Shown here: positions 37,692-46,851 of the stretch, in pieces
Layout: the number at the start of each line of letters is the position of its first letter
Numbering within the stretch: the first letter of the stretch is position 1
Assembly (NCBI RefSeq): GCF_013602415.1
Contig: NZ_WPAG02000002.1
Coordinates: forward strand, 4,839,480-4,903,479
Direction of reading: 5' to 3'
Length of the DNA: 64,000 nucleotides
From: Rhodococcus sp. B50
Lineage (GTDB): Bacteria; Actinomycetota; Actinomycetes; Mycobacteriales; Mycobacteriaceae
Position numbers and translations under genes: made by a program
The notes under the pieces: model-generated
The model's input: only the letters and a program-made list of their open reading frames with translations
Databases searched by the model: none
What the model was told of the DNA's origin: nothing

Positions 37692-39122
37692 ATGGCACGA
37701 ACGAAATCGGCGTCGAGCACCACGATCACGACGCTGCTGAGCCTGGCGGGTCTCGTCGCGGCCCTGCAGACCACACTGGTCATTCCGCTGCTCCCGGACT
37801 TCCCCGAGATCCTCGACGTCTCGCCCGGCACCGCGACCTGGCTGGTCACCATCACGCTGTTGACCGGAGCGGTCGCCACGCCCATCGTGTCCCGCTCCGC
37901 CGACATGTTCGGCAAGCGCCGGATGATGGTGTTGTCGCTGGCGATGATGGTCGTGGGGTCGCTGATCGCCGCGTTCGGCGGGAGCTACCTCGCAGTCCTC
38001 ATCGGGCGGGCCCTGCAGGGCTTCTCCTCGGCCCTCATCCCGGTGGCCATGGCGGTACTGCGAGATCTGCTGCCCCGCGAGAAGGTTGCCGGCGCGGTGG
38101 CGCTGACCAGCGCCACGATGGGCATCGGTGGCGCCCTGGGACTACCCGCAGCAGGCGTTCTCTACGACACCCTGGGATGGGCGTCGGTCTTCTTCGTCTC
38201 GGCGGCTGCCGGTGTACTCCTCCTCGTCGGCATCCTCGTCACGGTTCCGGCGAGCGCATCCGGTACCCGGGGCCGCTTCGACCTCGTCGGCGCAGTGTTG
38301 CTGTCGCTCGCGCTGGTGGCGCTGCTCCTCGGCATCTCGAAGGGCCCGGTGTGGGGCTGGGCGAGTCCGCAGACCCTCGTCAGCCTGGGGGCGGCCGCCG
38401 TCGTCCTCGCACTCTGGGTGCCCTACGAACTGCGCGTGCCCGTTCCCATGGTCGACCTGCGGGTCTCGTCCCATCGGCCCGTTCTGCTCACCAACCTCGC
38501 GGGACTCTTCGTCGGCTTCGCGGCGTACGCGAACACCCTCTCCACCACGCAGCAACTGCAACTCCCGGAGATCACCGGTTTCGGATTCGGACTCAGCGCA
38601 GCGACCGCGGGTCTGTGCATGGTCCCAGGCGGACTCACGATGCTCGTCGTTTCTCCGTTGTCGGCCCGACTGACCGCACGCTTCGGCGGCCGCACCACAC
38701 TCCTGGCCGCGGGCCTGCTCATGACCGGGGCCTACGGATTCCGGATGATCTTCGACGACACGGTGGCACTCATCGTCGTGGGTGCCGTACTCGTCAGCAT
38801 CGGCAACGCGATGGCCTTCGCCACCATGCCGGCACTGATCATGGGTGCGGTCCCGCTTTCGGAGACCGCTGCGGCCAACGGTCTCAACAGCCTGCTCCGG
38901 ACGATCGGATCGTCGAGTATGAGTGCGGTGGTCGCAGCCCTGGTCGCCGGTCTCACCATGGAGGTGGCCGGGACGGTCTTCCCGTCCCACAGCGCCTTCA
39001 CGGTGATGTTCGCGATCGCGGGTGCCGCGACGTTCTCCGCTAGCCTGGCAGCCGTGTTCCTTCCCAGGCATCGACCGTCGACGACGAGCGTCCCGGACGC
39101 GTCCGTGGAGGCGAAGGCATAG
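37692..39122 (+). CDS. MFS transporter, DHA2-like drug efflux
   Basis: Proton-driven exporter, 476 aa, with about 14 hydrophobic helices as in the EmrB/QacA (DHA2) group. Motif A between helices 2 and 3 reads SADMFGKRRMM, and motif C-like GIGGALGLPAAGVLYDTLGW occurs in helix 5 (about residues 140-160). ATG 37692 follows GAGATGGGGA. The gene is next to tetR (start base directly after its stop) and has a large palindrome upstream, so it is likely a TetR-controlled efflux unit. The substrate is unknown; resistance or metabolite export are possible. It has no link to B12 genes that can be seen. Confidence 0.88.
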   Translation: MARTKSASSTTITTLLSLAGLVAALQTTLVIPLLPDFPEILDVSPGTATWLVTITLLTGAVATPIVSRSADMFGKRRMMVLSLAMMVVGSLIAAFGGSYLAVLIGRALQGFSSALIPVAMAVLRDLLPREKVAGAVALTSATMGIGGALGLPAAGVLYDTLGWASVFFVSAAAGVLLLVGILVTVPASASGTRGRFDLVGAVLLSLALVALLLGISKGPVWGWASPQTLVSLGAAAVVLALWVPYELRVPVPMVDLRVSSHRPVLLTNLAGLFVGFAAYANTLSTTQQLQLPEITGFGFGLSAATAGLCMVPGGLTMLVVSPLSARLTARFGGRTTLLAAGLLMTGAYGFRMIFDDTVALIVVGAVLVSIGNAMAFATMPALIMGAVPLSETAAANGLNSLLRTIGSSSMSAVVAALVAGLTMEVAGTVFPSHSAFTVMFAIAGAATFSASLAAVFLPRHRPSTTSVPDASVEAKA

Positions 39123-39671
39123 GTGACCGAACGATCCACTCGCGAGGTCATCCTCGACGCCGCCCGGCCGCTGTTCGCCGAGCGGGGTTTCAACGGCACC
39201 ACGATCAGGGACATCGCCGAAGCGGCAGGTGTCTCACCGGCTCTCGTGATGAAACTGACCGGCAGCAAGGCCGAGCTGTTCCAGGCGGCGGCTCCGGATT
39301 CTCCAGGGCTCGCCGACGCCGCCCGTCACGACGAGCCGGTCGGATACCGGATGGTGCGTGCCGTCGTCGAACGACGAGATTCGGACGACTACGAATTCTG
39401 GGCGGTGGCACCCTTCCTGGTTCGTGAAGCAGCGGATCCGGCGGTAGCCCGCGCGCGCACGAGCGAGCGGGTCGTCGCCCGGATCGCGGCGCTGATCGGC
39501 GACCGGTCGGCGGGGATGGTGCGCTCGCAGATGGTCGTCACGCTCCTGCTGGGGCTCGCAGGCAGCCTGAGGACGTTCGAGATGCTGCCGCCCGACGTGA
39601 TTTCCAGCGCGACCCTCATCGAGACCTACGGCCGGCTCGTCCAAGCGATCGTCGACGATTCCGAACTCTGA
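39123..39671 (+). CDS. TetR-family transcriptional regulator
   Basis: The 182-aa protein has an N-terminal HTH (about residues 7-52: REVILDAARPLFAERGFNGTTIRDIAEAAGVSPALV) and a helical ligand-binding domain. GTG 39123 starts immediately after the MFS stop (TAG), so it is co-translated with the exporter. It probably represses the MFS-tetR operon through the composite palindrome at 37623-37667. The 3' end overlaps cobIJ on the other strand by 46 bp. Confidence 0.88.
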   Translation: MTERSTREVILDAARPLFAERGFNGTTIRDIAEAAGVSPALVMKLTGSKAELFQAAAPDSPGLADAARHDEPVGYRMVRAVVERRDSDDYEFWAVAPFLVREAADPAVARARTSERVVARIAALIGDRSAGMVRSQMVVTLLLGLAGSLRTFEMLPPDVISSATLIETYGRLVQAIVDDSEL

Positions 39672-41197
39672 ACGTCGACCGACCGTTTCGTCCACACGGC
39701 ACCGGTCGACGTCACCGATGTACCTGCAGCGCCGACGATGATCAGGCACTTCATGTCGATGCTCACCGGATCCAGTTTCTCGAGTGTCGTGACCTCGAGC
39801 GACTCGCCGGGCCGTCCCACATCGCGCCCGATCACGACGACGGTGTCGGCCGGACGATGTTTCATCAGTAGCGCTTTCGCATCGGCGACCTGCGTGGTGC
39901 GCGAGCGTGACGCCGGGTTGTAGATGCCCAGAACGAGATCGGCCTCGGCGACCGCCGCGAGTCGCTTCTCGATCACGTTCCACGGCTTGAGGCGATCCGA
40001 CAGGCTCATCACCGCGAAGTCGCCACCGATCGGGGCGCCCGCCCGCGCAGCCACGGCCTGCACGGCCGATATCCCGGGCAGGACCCGGATCGGGACCGAC
40101 GCGTACTTCTCGTCCTGCGCGGCCTCGAAGACCGCCGACGCCATCCCGAACACTCCGGCGTCACCACCGGAGACCACGGCGACCTTCTCGCCGGACAGCG
40201 CGAGATCGAGCGCGAACCGCGCGCGGTCCACCTCCACGGTGTTGCCACTCGAATGACGCTGCAGCCCGGTGCGAACCGGAACGCGGTCGACGTACGGTCC
40301 GTATCCGACGACGTGATCGACCTGCGTGAGTGCGTCCGCAGCTTCGGGCGTCAGCCACTTCTCGTCGGCCGGGCCCAGCCCGACGACGAGCAACTCGTTC
40401 GACACGTCCGCTTCCGGCGACTCCACCACGACCGGCCGGGACCGGTCACCGATCTCGCGGTTCTTCGGCGCACGGTCGCCGGCGGTGAGGATCACCGAGA
40501 AGTACGGCACCGCGTCCGCGTCGACCTCGGCAACCGGCAGGATGCGTTGCCGATCCATCGATGCGCGTTCGACGTAGACCGCGTCGTCGAGTCGACCGGA
40601 CTGGGCGAGCGCCTCCCGGACGGCGGGGAACGTCCTGCCCAGCTTCATGATCGCTGCGCCGTCGGTGTCGGCGAGCCGGCGTGCCAGCTCCGGGGTGGGA
40701 AGCGTGCCCGGAAGGATGGTGAGTACATCGGTGCGACGGACCATCGGTTCGGCTGCGGCTGCCGCCGCAGCGGAGACCGACGTCACACCAGGTACCACCT
40801 CGGTCGGGTATCGCGGCGCGAGACGGTCGTGCAGGTACATGTACGAGCCGTAGAACAACGGGTCGCCCTCGCAGAGCACCACCACGGTGCGTCCCGCGTC
40901 GAGATGGGCGGCCAACCGGGCGGCGGACTCGTCGTAGAAGTCGGCGATCGCGCCGTCGTACCCGCCCGGGTGATCGGTGGTGCCCGTCGTCACCGGGTAC
41001 ACCAGCAGTTCCTCGATCATCCCGTCCGGGATCAGGTCGGCGGCGATCGACCGGGCGATGGAACGGCCGTGCGTGCCGGAGTAGTAGGCGAGGACATCCG
41101 CCTCCGCGATCAACCGCGCGGCCTTGCGTGTGATGAGTTCGGGATCGCCGGGGCCGAGACCCACTCCGTAGAACCTGCCGGACACCGTGTCGCTCAT
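39626..41197 (-). CDS. cobIJ: Bifunctional precorrin-2 C20- / precorrin-3B C17-methyltransferase (CobIJ)
   Basis: Fused tetrapyrrole methylases, 523 aa. The CobI half (about residues 1-245) has GVGLGPGDPELITRKA, CEGDPLFYGSYMYLHDRL (about 108-125) and VVPGVTSVSAAAA. The CobJ half (about 265-510) has VVGLGPADEKWLTPEA, VSGGDAGVFGMASAVFEA (about 343-360), LPGISAVQAVAARAG and VLGIYNPASRSRT. CobI makes precorrin-3A, CobJ contracts the ring after CobG. The fusion is the form known in M. tuberculosis (Rv2066). Its ATG overlaps the cobH stop by 4 nt. The last ~15 codons overlap the tetR gene. Confidence 0.95.
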   Translation of the reverse strand: MSDTVSGRFYGVGLGPGDPELITRKAARLIAEADVLAYYSGTHGRSIARSIAADLIPDGMIEELLVYPVTTGTTDHPGGYDGAIADFYDESAARLAAHLDAGRTVVVLCEGDPLFYGSYMYLHDRLAPRYPTEVVPGVTSVSAAAAAAAEPMVRRTDVLTILPGTLPTPELARRLADTDGAAIMKLGRTFPAVREALAQSGRLDDAVYVERASMDRQRILPVAEVDADAVPYFSVILTAGDRAPKNREIGDRSRPVVVESPEADVSNELLVVGLGPADEKWLTPEAADALTQVDHVVGYGPYVDRVPVRTGLQRHSSGNTVEVDRARFALDLALSGEKVAVVSGGDAGVFGMASAVFEAAQDEKYASVPIRVLPGISAVQAVAARAGAPIGGDFAVMSLSDRLKPWNVIEKRLAAVAEADLVLGIYNPASRSRTTQVADAKALLMKHRPADTVVVIGRDVGRPGESLEVTTLEKLDPVSIDMKCLIIVGAAGTSVTSTGAVWTKRSVDVQSSESSTIAWTSRP

Positions 41198-41868
41198 TCC
41201 TTCTCCTGCGCGAGTGCATTGATCGCGGACGACGCCATCGCCGACCCGCCACGGCGACCCCGCACCACCAGATGGGGTATCCGCAGCGGATGTTCGAGCA
41301 GCGCTTCCTTGGATTCGGCGGCGCCGATGAACCCGACGGGCACCCCGACGATCGCGGCCGGCCGAGGAGCACCGGCGTCGAGCATCTCGAGCAGGTGGAA
41401 CAAGGCCGTCGGGGCATTACCGATCGCGACGACCGCGCCCTCGATGCGGTCGGCCCACAGGGACACCGCCGCTGCGGAGCGGGTCGTGCCCCAGCGCGCG
41501 GCGAGTTCGGGGACACGCGGATCGGCGAGCAGGCACACCACGTCGTTGTCGGCAGGCAGTCGTGTGCGCGTGACACCCGACGCCACCATGTTCGCGTCGG
41601 TGAGGATCGGAGCGCCCGCGTTCAGCGCATCACGCGCGGCCGGAACAAGATCGGGATGGATCACGAGATCCCGTGCCAGATCGGTCTGTCCGCTCGCGTG
41701 GATCATCCGGACCGCGACCTTCTCCGCCGTCGTGGGGATCGCGGTCAGGTCCGATTCGGCGCGGATCGTCGCGAACGACCGGACGTAGATCTCGGCGCCG
41801 TCGGTGATGTAGTCGTACCGGCGAGGCGGCGCGGACGCGTGCGCAAGGTGCGGCGGTGGAAGAGTCAC
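41194..41868 (-). CDS. cobH: Precorrin-8X methylmutase
   Basis: Moves the methyl group from C11 to C12 to form hydrogenobyrinic acid. In the 224-aa protein the catalytic His is H57 in RMIHASGQ, with ILTDANMVASGV (about residues 89-100), IGNAPTALFHLLEML (about 148-162) and GVPVGFIGAAESKEAL (about 171-186) around the substrate pocket. The frame starts at GTG 41868, overlapping the cobG stop (GTGA). Middle gene of the cobG-cobH-cobIJ unit. Confidence 0.96.
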   Translation of the reverse strand: MTLPPPHLAHASAPPRRYDYITDGAEIYVRSFATIRAESDLTAIPTTAEKVAVRMIHASGQTDLARDLVIHPDLVPAARDALNAGAPILTDANMVASGVTRTRLPADNDVVCLLADPRVPELAARWGTTRSAAAVSLWADRIEGAVVAIGNAPTALFHLLEMLDAGAPRPAAIVGVPVGFIGAAESKEALLEHPLRIPHLVVRGRRGGSAMASSAINALAQEKE

Positions 41869-42953
41869 GGTGTGCTCCTGGCGAAGACAAGGCGGTGAGG
41901 TGAGTGCGGCGCGCCGCAGGCGCGTTCGCAGCCGACGACATGAATTCGGGAATCGATTGTGTTTCCGGCGACGAGCCGGCGAGCCAGCGCTCGGGTGTCA
42001 CCTTCGGCGAGGCTACACCCGGGCGCTCCCGTGCACGCGGTCACCCGCTGCCATGAGGATTCGGCAGCGGTCTCGAAGCCGACATTCCGCAGCGCAACGA
42101 GATTCGATTCCACCGGAAGAACCAGGCCTCGCCAGGGGGTGACGACGACACCCCGATCCGGCAGGACGGCCACCATGTCCGGGGTGAGAATTCCGAGCGG
42201 GACCAGCACCGATACCGCGCCGCCGAGCCTGCCGTACGGCATCGTGCAGACCGGTGGACGGGGCGCCGGATCTCGGCCCCCGAGTTCGGCTCCGACATGC
42301 GGGAGTTGGCGCACATGCCACACCGAATCCCGGATCCCGGCGAAGTGCCGAGCCAGCCGGATGAGTGTCGCCGGCACCTGCGCGAGCGGCACCGTCGGTC
42401 CGCTGAGGGCACCGATCGTGATCGTCGCCGTGTCGGGGTCGCGGAGGATCGCGGTCAGATCGCAGCGCATCGCGGCGATATCTCCGCGACCGTCGTCGAT
42501 GCCGAACAAGAACCGTCCCGACAGGTCGGCGAGCGCCGGATCGGCACACAACTCGGCGTCGAGTTCACGGACGAGTGGACGCACATCGGCGAGTCCTCCG
42601 TAGAGCCCCGAGAGGGGAGACGCGACGATGTTGCGCACCCGTTCGTGACTCGCCGACGGCAACAGACCCGTCGCGGCCACGGCCTCGGACAGGGCCGACG
42701 GCACGGATCCGCACTCGTCGAGTTCGATACCTCTGAGCTGCAGGTTTCCGCGCGACGTCAGGTGCACGTCGCCGTCCGCGCAGGCAACCGAGACCGCCGA
42801 CAGTGCTCGAAGCGCACCGTCGGGGAGCTGTCCTCCGGGCACACGCAGACGCACCAGCGCCCCGTCCGCAGCGACGTGCGGGCGGAGGATTCCGGGACAC
42901 CGATCGGGAGGAAGAAAGGGTGGGAGAGCATCCACGGACGCACATGGTTGCAC
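41865..42953 (-). CDS. cobG: Precorrin-3B synthase (CobG)
   Basis: Oxygen-dependent Fe-S/mononuclear iron enzyme (362 aa) that hydroxylates precorrin-3A to precorrin-3B; it marks the aerobic pathway. It belongs to the nitrite/sulfite reductase-like fold. The C-terminal cluster ligands are visible as C-x5-C in ACTGAPGC and C-x3-C in GCERAC (about residues 312-350). N-terminal DGDVHLTSRGNLQLRG is also family-typical. GTG 42953 was chosen; a longer frame runs back to 43109 but would cross the riboswitch promoter on the other strand. A short AAAGG precedes it. First gene of its operon. Confidence 0.93.
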   Translation of the reverse strand: MQPCASVDALPPFLPPDRCPGILRPHVAADGALVRLRVPGGQLPDGALRALSAVSVACADGDVHLTSRGNLQLRGIELDECGSVPSALSEAVAATGLLPSASHERVRNIVASPLSGLYGGLADVRPLVRELDAELCADPALADLSGRFLFGIDDGRGDIAAMRCDLTAILRDPDTATITIGALSGPTVPLAQVPATLIRLARHFAGIRDSVWHVRQLPHVGAELGGRDPAPRPPVCTMPYGRLGGAVSVLVPLGILTPDMVAVLPDRGVVVTPWRGLVLPVESNLVALRNVGFETAAESSWQRVTACTGAPGCSLAEGDTRALARRLVAGNTIDSRIHVVGCERACGAPHSPHRLVFARSTP

Positions 42954-42973
42954 ACCTTTCCGGCTCGGTGCGC

Positions 42974-42979
42974 TACTCT
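42974..42979 (+). promoter_or_regulatory. -10 box of the cobN riboswitch transcript
   Basis: TACTCT (42974-42979) is 7 nt upstream of the inferred 5' end of the cobN leader. It is only 20 bp from the cobG start codon on the opposite strand, so the two divergent promoters are interlocked. No clear -35 box is seen. Confidence 0.45.
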
Positions 42980-42985
42980 CGGTTT

Positions 42986-43175
42986 GCCGTGGTGCTCGGG
43001 AAGCCGGTGAGAAACCGGCGCGGCCCTCGCCACTGTGAGCGGATAGTTGCTCGTCCTCGTCCGTACCGGTCCGCCGGTACGGAGGCCACTGGATCGGTCC
43101 GGTAAACACTGGAACTCGGTCCGGGAAGGTCGGCGCAGCAGCGACGACCCGTCAGCCAGGAGACCGGCCACGGCA
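42986..43175 (+). ncRNA. Cobalamin riboswitch controlling cobN-cobF
   Basis: Plus-strand leader with all conserved parts: GGGAAGCCGGTGAGAAACCGG (core), CCTCGCCACTGTGAGCGG, GCCACTGG...CCGGGAAGGTCGG and the B12 box GTCAGCCAGGAGACCGGCC (43151-43169). A ribosome site (GGAG) and the ATG of an 11-codon ORF follow within 40 nt, then cobN. Boundaries are approximate. Confidence 0.95.
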
Positions 43176-43207
43176 CGTGAGGTCCACGAGGGTTTTGGAG
43201 ACTGAAC

Positions 43208-43243
43208 ATGGCTGTACGCCTGTGGTTTCGGGTTGCGTCGTGA
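43208..43243 (+). CDS. Short leader ORF (11 codons) between the riboswitch and cobN
   Basis: ATG at 43208 preceded by TTTTGGAG with 7-nt spacing, a good ribosome site. It encodes MAVRLWFRVAS and its TGA (43241-43243) overlaps the GTG of cobN (43240) in the form GTGA. cobN itself lacks a good ribosome site, so translation may reach it by coupling from this ORF. It is too short for a homology statement; expression is inferred from the signals alone. Confidence 0.55.
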   Translation: MAVRLWFRVAS

Positions 43244-46200
43244 CGCGCCTGACTTTGTTGTCGACGTCCGACACCGACCTGCTGTCGGCACGGTCGAGCG
43301 GTGCCGACTGGGTGCTCGGCAACCCGTCGCGCCTCGACGTGTCCACCGAACTTCCCGCGCTGCTCGACGGATCCGGCCTGGTCGTCGTACGGATATTGGG
43401 TTCCGCGCGCAGCTGGCGGGACGGACTCGACACCGTGCTGGCAGCCGGGGTCCCGGTCGTCGTCCTGGGCGGTGAACAGACGCCGGACGCCGAGCTCATG
43501 GAACACTCGACTGTTCCGATCGGCCTTGCGGCCGAAGCGCATCGCTATCTCGCGCACGGCGGACCCACCAATCTCGAGCAGTTGCACGCCTTCCTGACCG
43601 ACACCGTGCTGCTCGGCGGCGAAGGCTTCGAACCACCCGCCGAACTGCCCGAATGGGGCGTACTCGATCGGTCTGCGCCGCCGGCCGGCGGAGAGTTGCC
43701 TCGCGTGGGCGTGCTGTTCTATCGAGCCCACCACACCAGCGGAAACGTCCAGTTCGCGCACGATCTCGCCGACGCGATCGACGCCACCGGCAAGGCCCGC
43801 GGCGTCGTGATCCACTGCGCGTCGCTGCGCGGAGCACCCGACGGCCTCCTTGCCGAACTCGGCACCCTCGACGCGCTCGTCGTGACGGTGCTGGCGGCGG
43901 GTGGAACCAAGCCCGCCACGGTGAGTGCCGGCGGCGAGGACGAGGCATGGGACGTCGGGGCACTCGCCGCACTGGATATCCCGATCCTGCAGGCCCTGTG
44001 CCTGACCTGGAGCCGTGACGACTGGGCGGAGTCGGACGACGGTGTGTCGCCGCTCGATTCGGCCACACAGATCGCGGTCCCCGAGTTCGACGGTCGCATC
44101 ATCACGGTGCCGTTCTCGTTCAAGGAACTCGACGCCGACGGCCTGCCCCGCTACGTCACCGACCCGGAGCGATGCCGTCGTGTCGCCGGTATCGCGGTGG
44201 CGCACGCACGATTGCGGCACGTACCTCCGGCGCAGCGCCGCATCGCGATCATGCTGTCCGCCTATCCCACCAAACATTCCCGCGTCGGCAACGCCGTCGG
44301 ACTCGACACCCCGGTGTCGGCGATCCGGATGCTGCGTGCTCTGCGCGATGCCGGATACGACCTCGGCGGCGGTTTTCCCGGCATGGACGTCGAGGATGAC
44401 GCCGAGGCCGGCAACACCCTCATCCACGCCCTGATCGATGCCGGTGGGCAGGACGAGGAATGGCTCACCGCCGACCAGCTGGCTGGAAACCCGGTGCGCG
44501 TGAACACGTCCGACTATCTCGCGTGGACCGGCGATCTTCCGGCCGAGCTCACCGACGCCATGGCCGAGACGTGGGGGCCGGCACCCGGGTCGCTGTTCGT
44601 CGACGGCAGCGGTGACGACAAGGCGATCGTGCTGGCGACCCTGCAGGCCGGCAACGTGGTGCTGATGATCCAGCCGCCGCGCGGCTTCGGCGAGAACCCG
44701 GTGGCGATCTACCATGATCCCGACATGGCGCCGTCGCACCATTACCTCGCCGCGTACAAGTGGGTCGAGCACGGCTTCGGTGCCGATGCCATGGTTCACC
44801 TGGGCAAACACGGTTCGATGGAGTGGCTGCCCGGGAAGAACGCAGGCCTGTCCGCGGCGTGCGCGACCGACGCGGCCATCGGCAATCTGCCGCTGATCTA
44901 TCCGTTCCTCGTCAACGATCCCGGTGAAGGTGCACAGGCGAAGCGTCGTGCCCACGCGATCATCGTCGATCACCTGATCCCGCCGATGGCGCGCGCCGAA
45001 TCGTACGGCGACATCGCCCGTTTGGAACAACTACTCGACGAGTACTCCAACATCGCGGCGATGGACCCGGCCAAGCTGCCCGCGATCCGGGCTCAGATCT
45101 GGACGCTGATCCAGGCCGCGAAACTCGATCACGATCTCGGGCTCGACGATCGCCCGCACGACGCCGAGTTCGACGACTTCCTGTTGCACGTCGACGGCTG
45201 GTTGTGCGAGGTCAAGGACGCTCAGATCCGCGACGGCCTGCACGTCCTCGGCGCCGTGCCGGTCGGTGAGGCACGGGTGAATCTGGTGCTGTCGATCCTG
45301 CGCGCCGCGCAGGTGTGGGGCGGCAGGAGCAACGCCGTCCCCGGTCTGCGCACCGCACTCGGATTGAAGCCCGACGCCCCACTCACCGAGGTCGATGGAA
45401 TCGAAAGCGTGGCGCGGTCTCTCGTGCAGGCCATGGAGGACGACGGCTGGCATACCGAGTCCGCTTCGCGCATCGTCGAATCCGTAGTCGGCCATCCCGA
45501 TACCGAGGTCGCTCGCGTACTCGCCTTCGCCGCCGAGGAGGTGGTTCCTCGCCTCGCGGGTACCGACGCCGAACTCGATGCCGTGCTCCACGCACTCGAC
45601 GGCGGGTACGTCCACGCCGGACCGTCGGGGTCGCCGTTGCGCGGCCTGGTCAACGTGCTGCCGACGGGCCGTAATTTCTACACCGTCGACCCGAAGGCCG
45701 TCCCGAGCCGGCTCGCGTACGACACCGGTGTCGCGCTCGCGAACAACCTGATCGAGCGGTATCTCGCCGATACGGGGGAGTATCCGCAGTCGGTGGGCCT
45801 GTCGGTGTGGGGGACGTCCGCGATGCGCACCGCCGGCGACGACATCGCCGAGGTGCTCGCACTCATCGGTGTGCGTCCCGAATGGGACGCCGAGTCGCGG
45901 CGGGTCCGCGAACTGACCGTGATTCCGCTCGCGGAACTCGACCGGCCGCGCATCGATGTGACGGTCCGTATCTCCGGTTTCTTCCGCGATGCGTTCCCGC
46001 ACGTCATCGGCATGCTCGACGACGCGATCCGCATGGTCGCCGCCCTCGACGAACCCGACGAGCAGAACTATGTGCGAGCGCATGCCCGGCGCGACGAAGC
46101 CGAACACGGCGATGCCGATCGTGCGGTGCGCCGCATCTTCGGGTCGAAACCCGGCTCGTACGGCGCGGGCATCCTGCAGCTCATCGACTCCGGCAACTGG

Positions 46201-46851
46201 CGCACGGACGCGGATCTCGCCGAGGTCTACACGGCATGGGGTGGATTCGCCTACGGGCGCGGTGTGCACGGAGTTGCTGCCGCCGACGACATGCGCACGA
46301 ACTACCGCCGGATCGCGGTGGCGGCCAAGAACACCGACACCCGTGAACACGACATCGCCGACTCGGACGACTACTTCCAGTACCACGGCGGCATGGTCGC
46401 GACCGTGCGGGCACTGACGGGCACCGACCCGAAGGCGTACATCGGCGACTCCACCACACCCGATGCGGTGCGGACACGCTCGCTGGCGGAGGAGACGGCG
46501 CGGGTATTCCGGGCGCGGGTCGTCAACCCGCGGTGGATCGGTGCGATGCGCCGGCACGGCTACAAGGGTGCGTTCGAACTCGCCGCCACCGTCGACTACC
46601 TGTTCGGTTACGACGCCACCGCCGGCGTGGTCGAGGACTGGATGTACGAGTCGCTCGCACAGAACTACGCACTCGACTCGGAGAACCAGGAATTCCTCCG
46701 CGAAGCGAATCCGTGGGCGTTGCGCGGCATCATCGAACGCCTCACCGAGGCAGCCGATCGAGGGTTGTGGGCCGAACCGGACCCCGAGACGGTGAGCAGG
46801 CTGCAGCAGACCTATCTCGACGTCGAAGGCGACCTCGAGGACCGCGCTTGA
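43240..46851 (+). CDS. cobN: Cobaltochelatase subunit CobN
   Basis: Large catalytic subunit (1203 aa) of the ATP-dependent cobalt chelatase that inserts Co2+ into hydrogenobyrinate a,c-diamide; homologous to the magnesium chelatase H subunit. Family features are LTLLSTSDTDLLSARSS at the N-terminus, GAPDGLLAELGTLDALVV, LSAYPTKHSRVGNAVGLDTP (about residues 345-364), HLGKHGSMEWLPGK (about 522-535), SEWG-type LPTGRNFYTVDPKAVPS (about 806-822) and the C-terminal RHGYKGAFELAATVDYLFGYDATAGVVEDWMY region. GTG 43240 was chosen as it gives the usual start. The ChlI/D-like partner is encoded at 33464-35371. Confidence 0.96.
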   Translation: MTRLTLLSTSDTDLLSARSSGADWVLGNPSRLDVSTELPALLDGSGLVVVRILGSARSWRDGLDTVLAAGVPVVVLGGEQTPDAELMEHSTVPIGLAAEAHRYLAHGGPTNLEQLHAFLTDTVLLGGEGFEPPAELPEWGVLDRSAPPAGGELPRVGVLFYRAHHTSGNVQFAHDLADAIDATGKARGVVIHCASLRGAPDGLLAELGTLDALVVTVLAAGGTKPATVSAGGEDEAWDVGALAALDIPILQALCLTWSRDDWAESDDGVSPLDSATQIAVPEFDGRIITVPFSFKELDADGLPRYVTDPERCRRVAGIAVAHARLRHVPPAQRRIAIMLSAYPTKHSRVGNAVGLDTPVSAIRMLRALRDAGYDLGGGFPGMDVEDDAEAGNTLIHALIDAGGQDEEWLTADQLAGNPVRVNTSDYLAWTGDLPAELTDAMAETWGPAPGSLFVDGSGDDKAIVLATLQAGNVVLMIQPPRGFGENPVAIYHDPDMAPSHHYLAAYKWVEHGFGADAMVHLGKHGSMEWLPGKNAGLSAACATDAAIGNLPLIYPFLVNDPGEGAQAKRRAHAIIVDHLIPPMARAESYGDIARLEQLLDEYSNIAAMDPAKLPAIRAQIWTLIQAAKLDHDLGLDDRPHDAEFDDFLLHVDGWLCEVKDAQIRDGLHVLGAVPVGEARVNLVLSILRAAQVWGGRSNAVPGLRTALGLKPDAPLTEVDGIESVARSLVQAMEDDGWHTESASRIVESVVGHPDTEVARVLAFAAEEVVPRLAGTDAELDAVLHALDGGYVHAGPSGSPLRGLVNVLPTGRNFYTVDPKAVPSRLAYDTGVALANNLIERYLADTGEYPQSVGLSVWGTSAMRTAGDDIAEVLALIGVRPEWDAESRRVRELTVIPLAELDRPRIDVTVRISGFFRDAFPHVIGMLDDAIRMVAALDEPDEQNYVRAHARRDEAEHGDADRAVRRIFGSKPGSYGAGILQLIDSGNWRTDADLAEVYTAWGGFAYGRGVHGVAAADDMRTNYRRIAVAAKNTDTREHDIADSDDYFQYHGGMVATVRALTGTDPKAYIGDSTTPDAVRTRSLAEETARVFRARVVNPRWIGAMRRHGYKGAFELAATVDYLFGYDATAGVVEDWMYESLAQNYALDSENQEFLREANPWALRGIIERLTEAADRGLWAEPDPETVSRLQQTYLDVEGDLEDRA

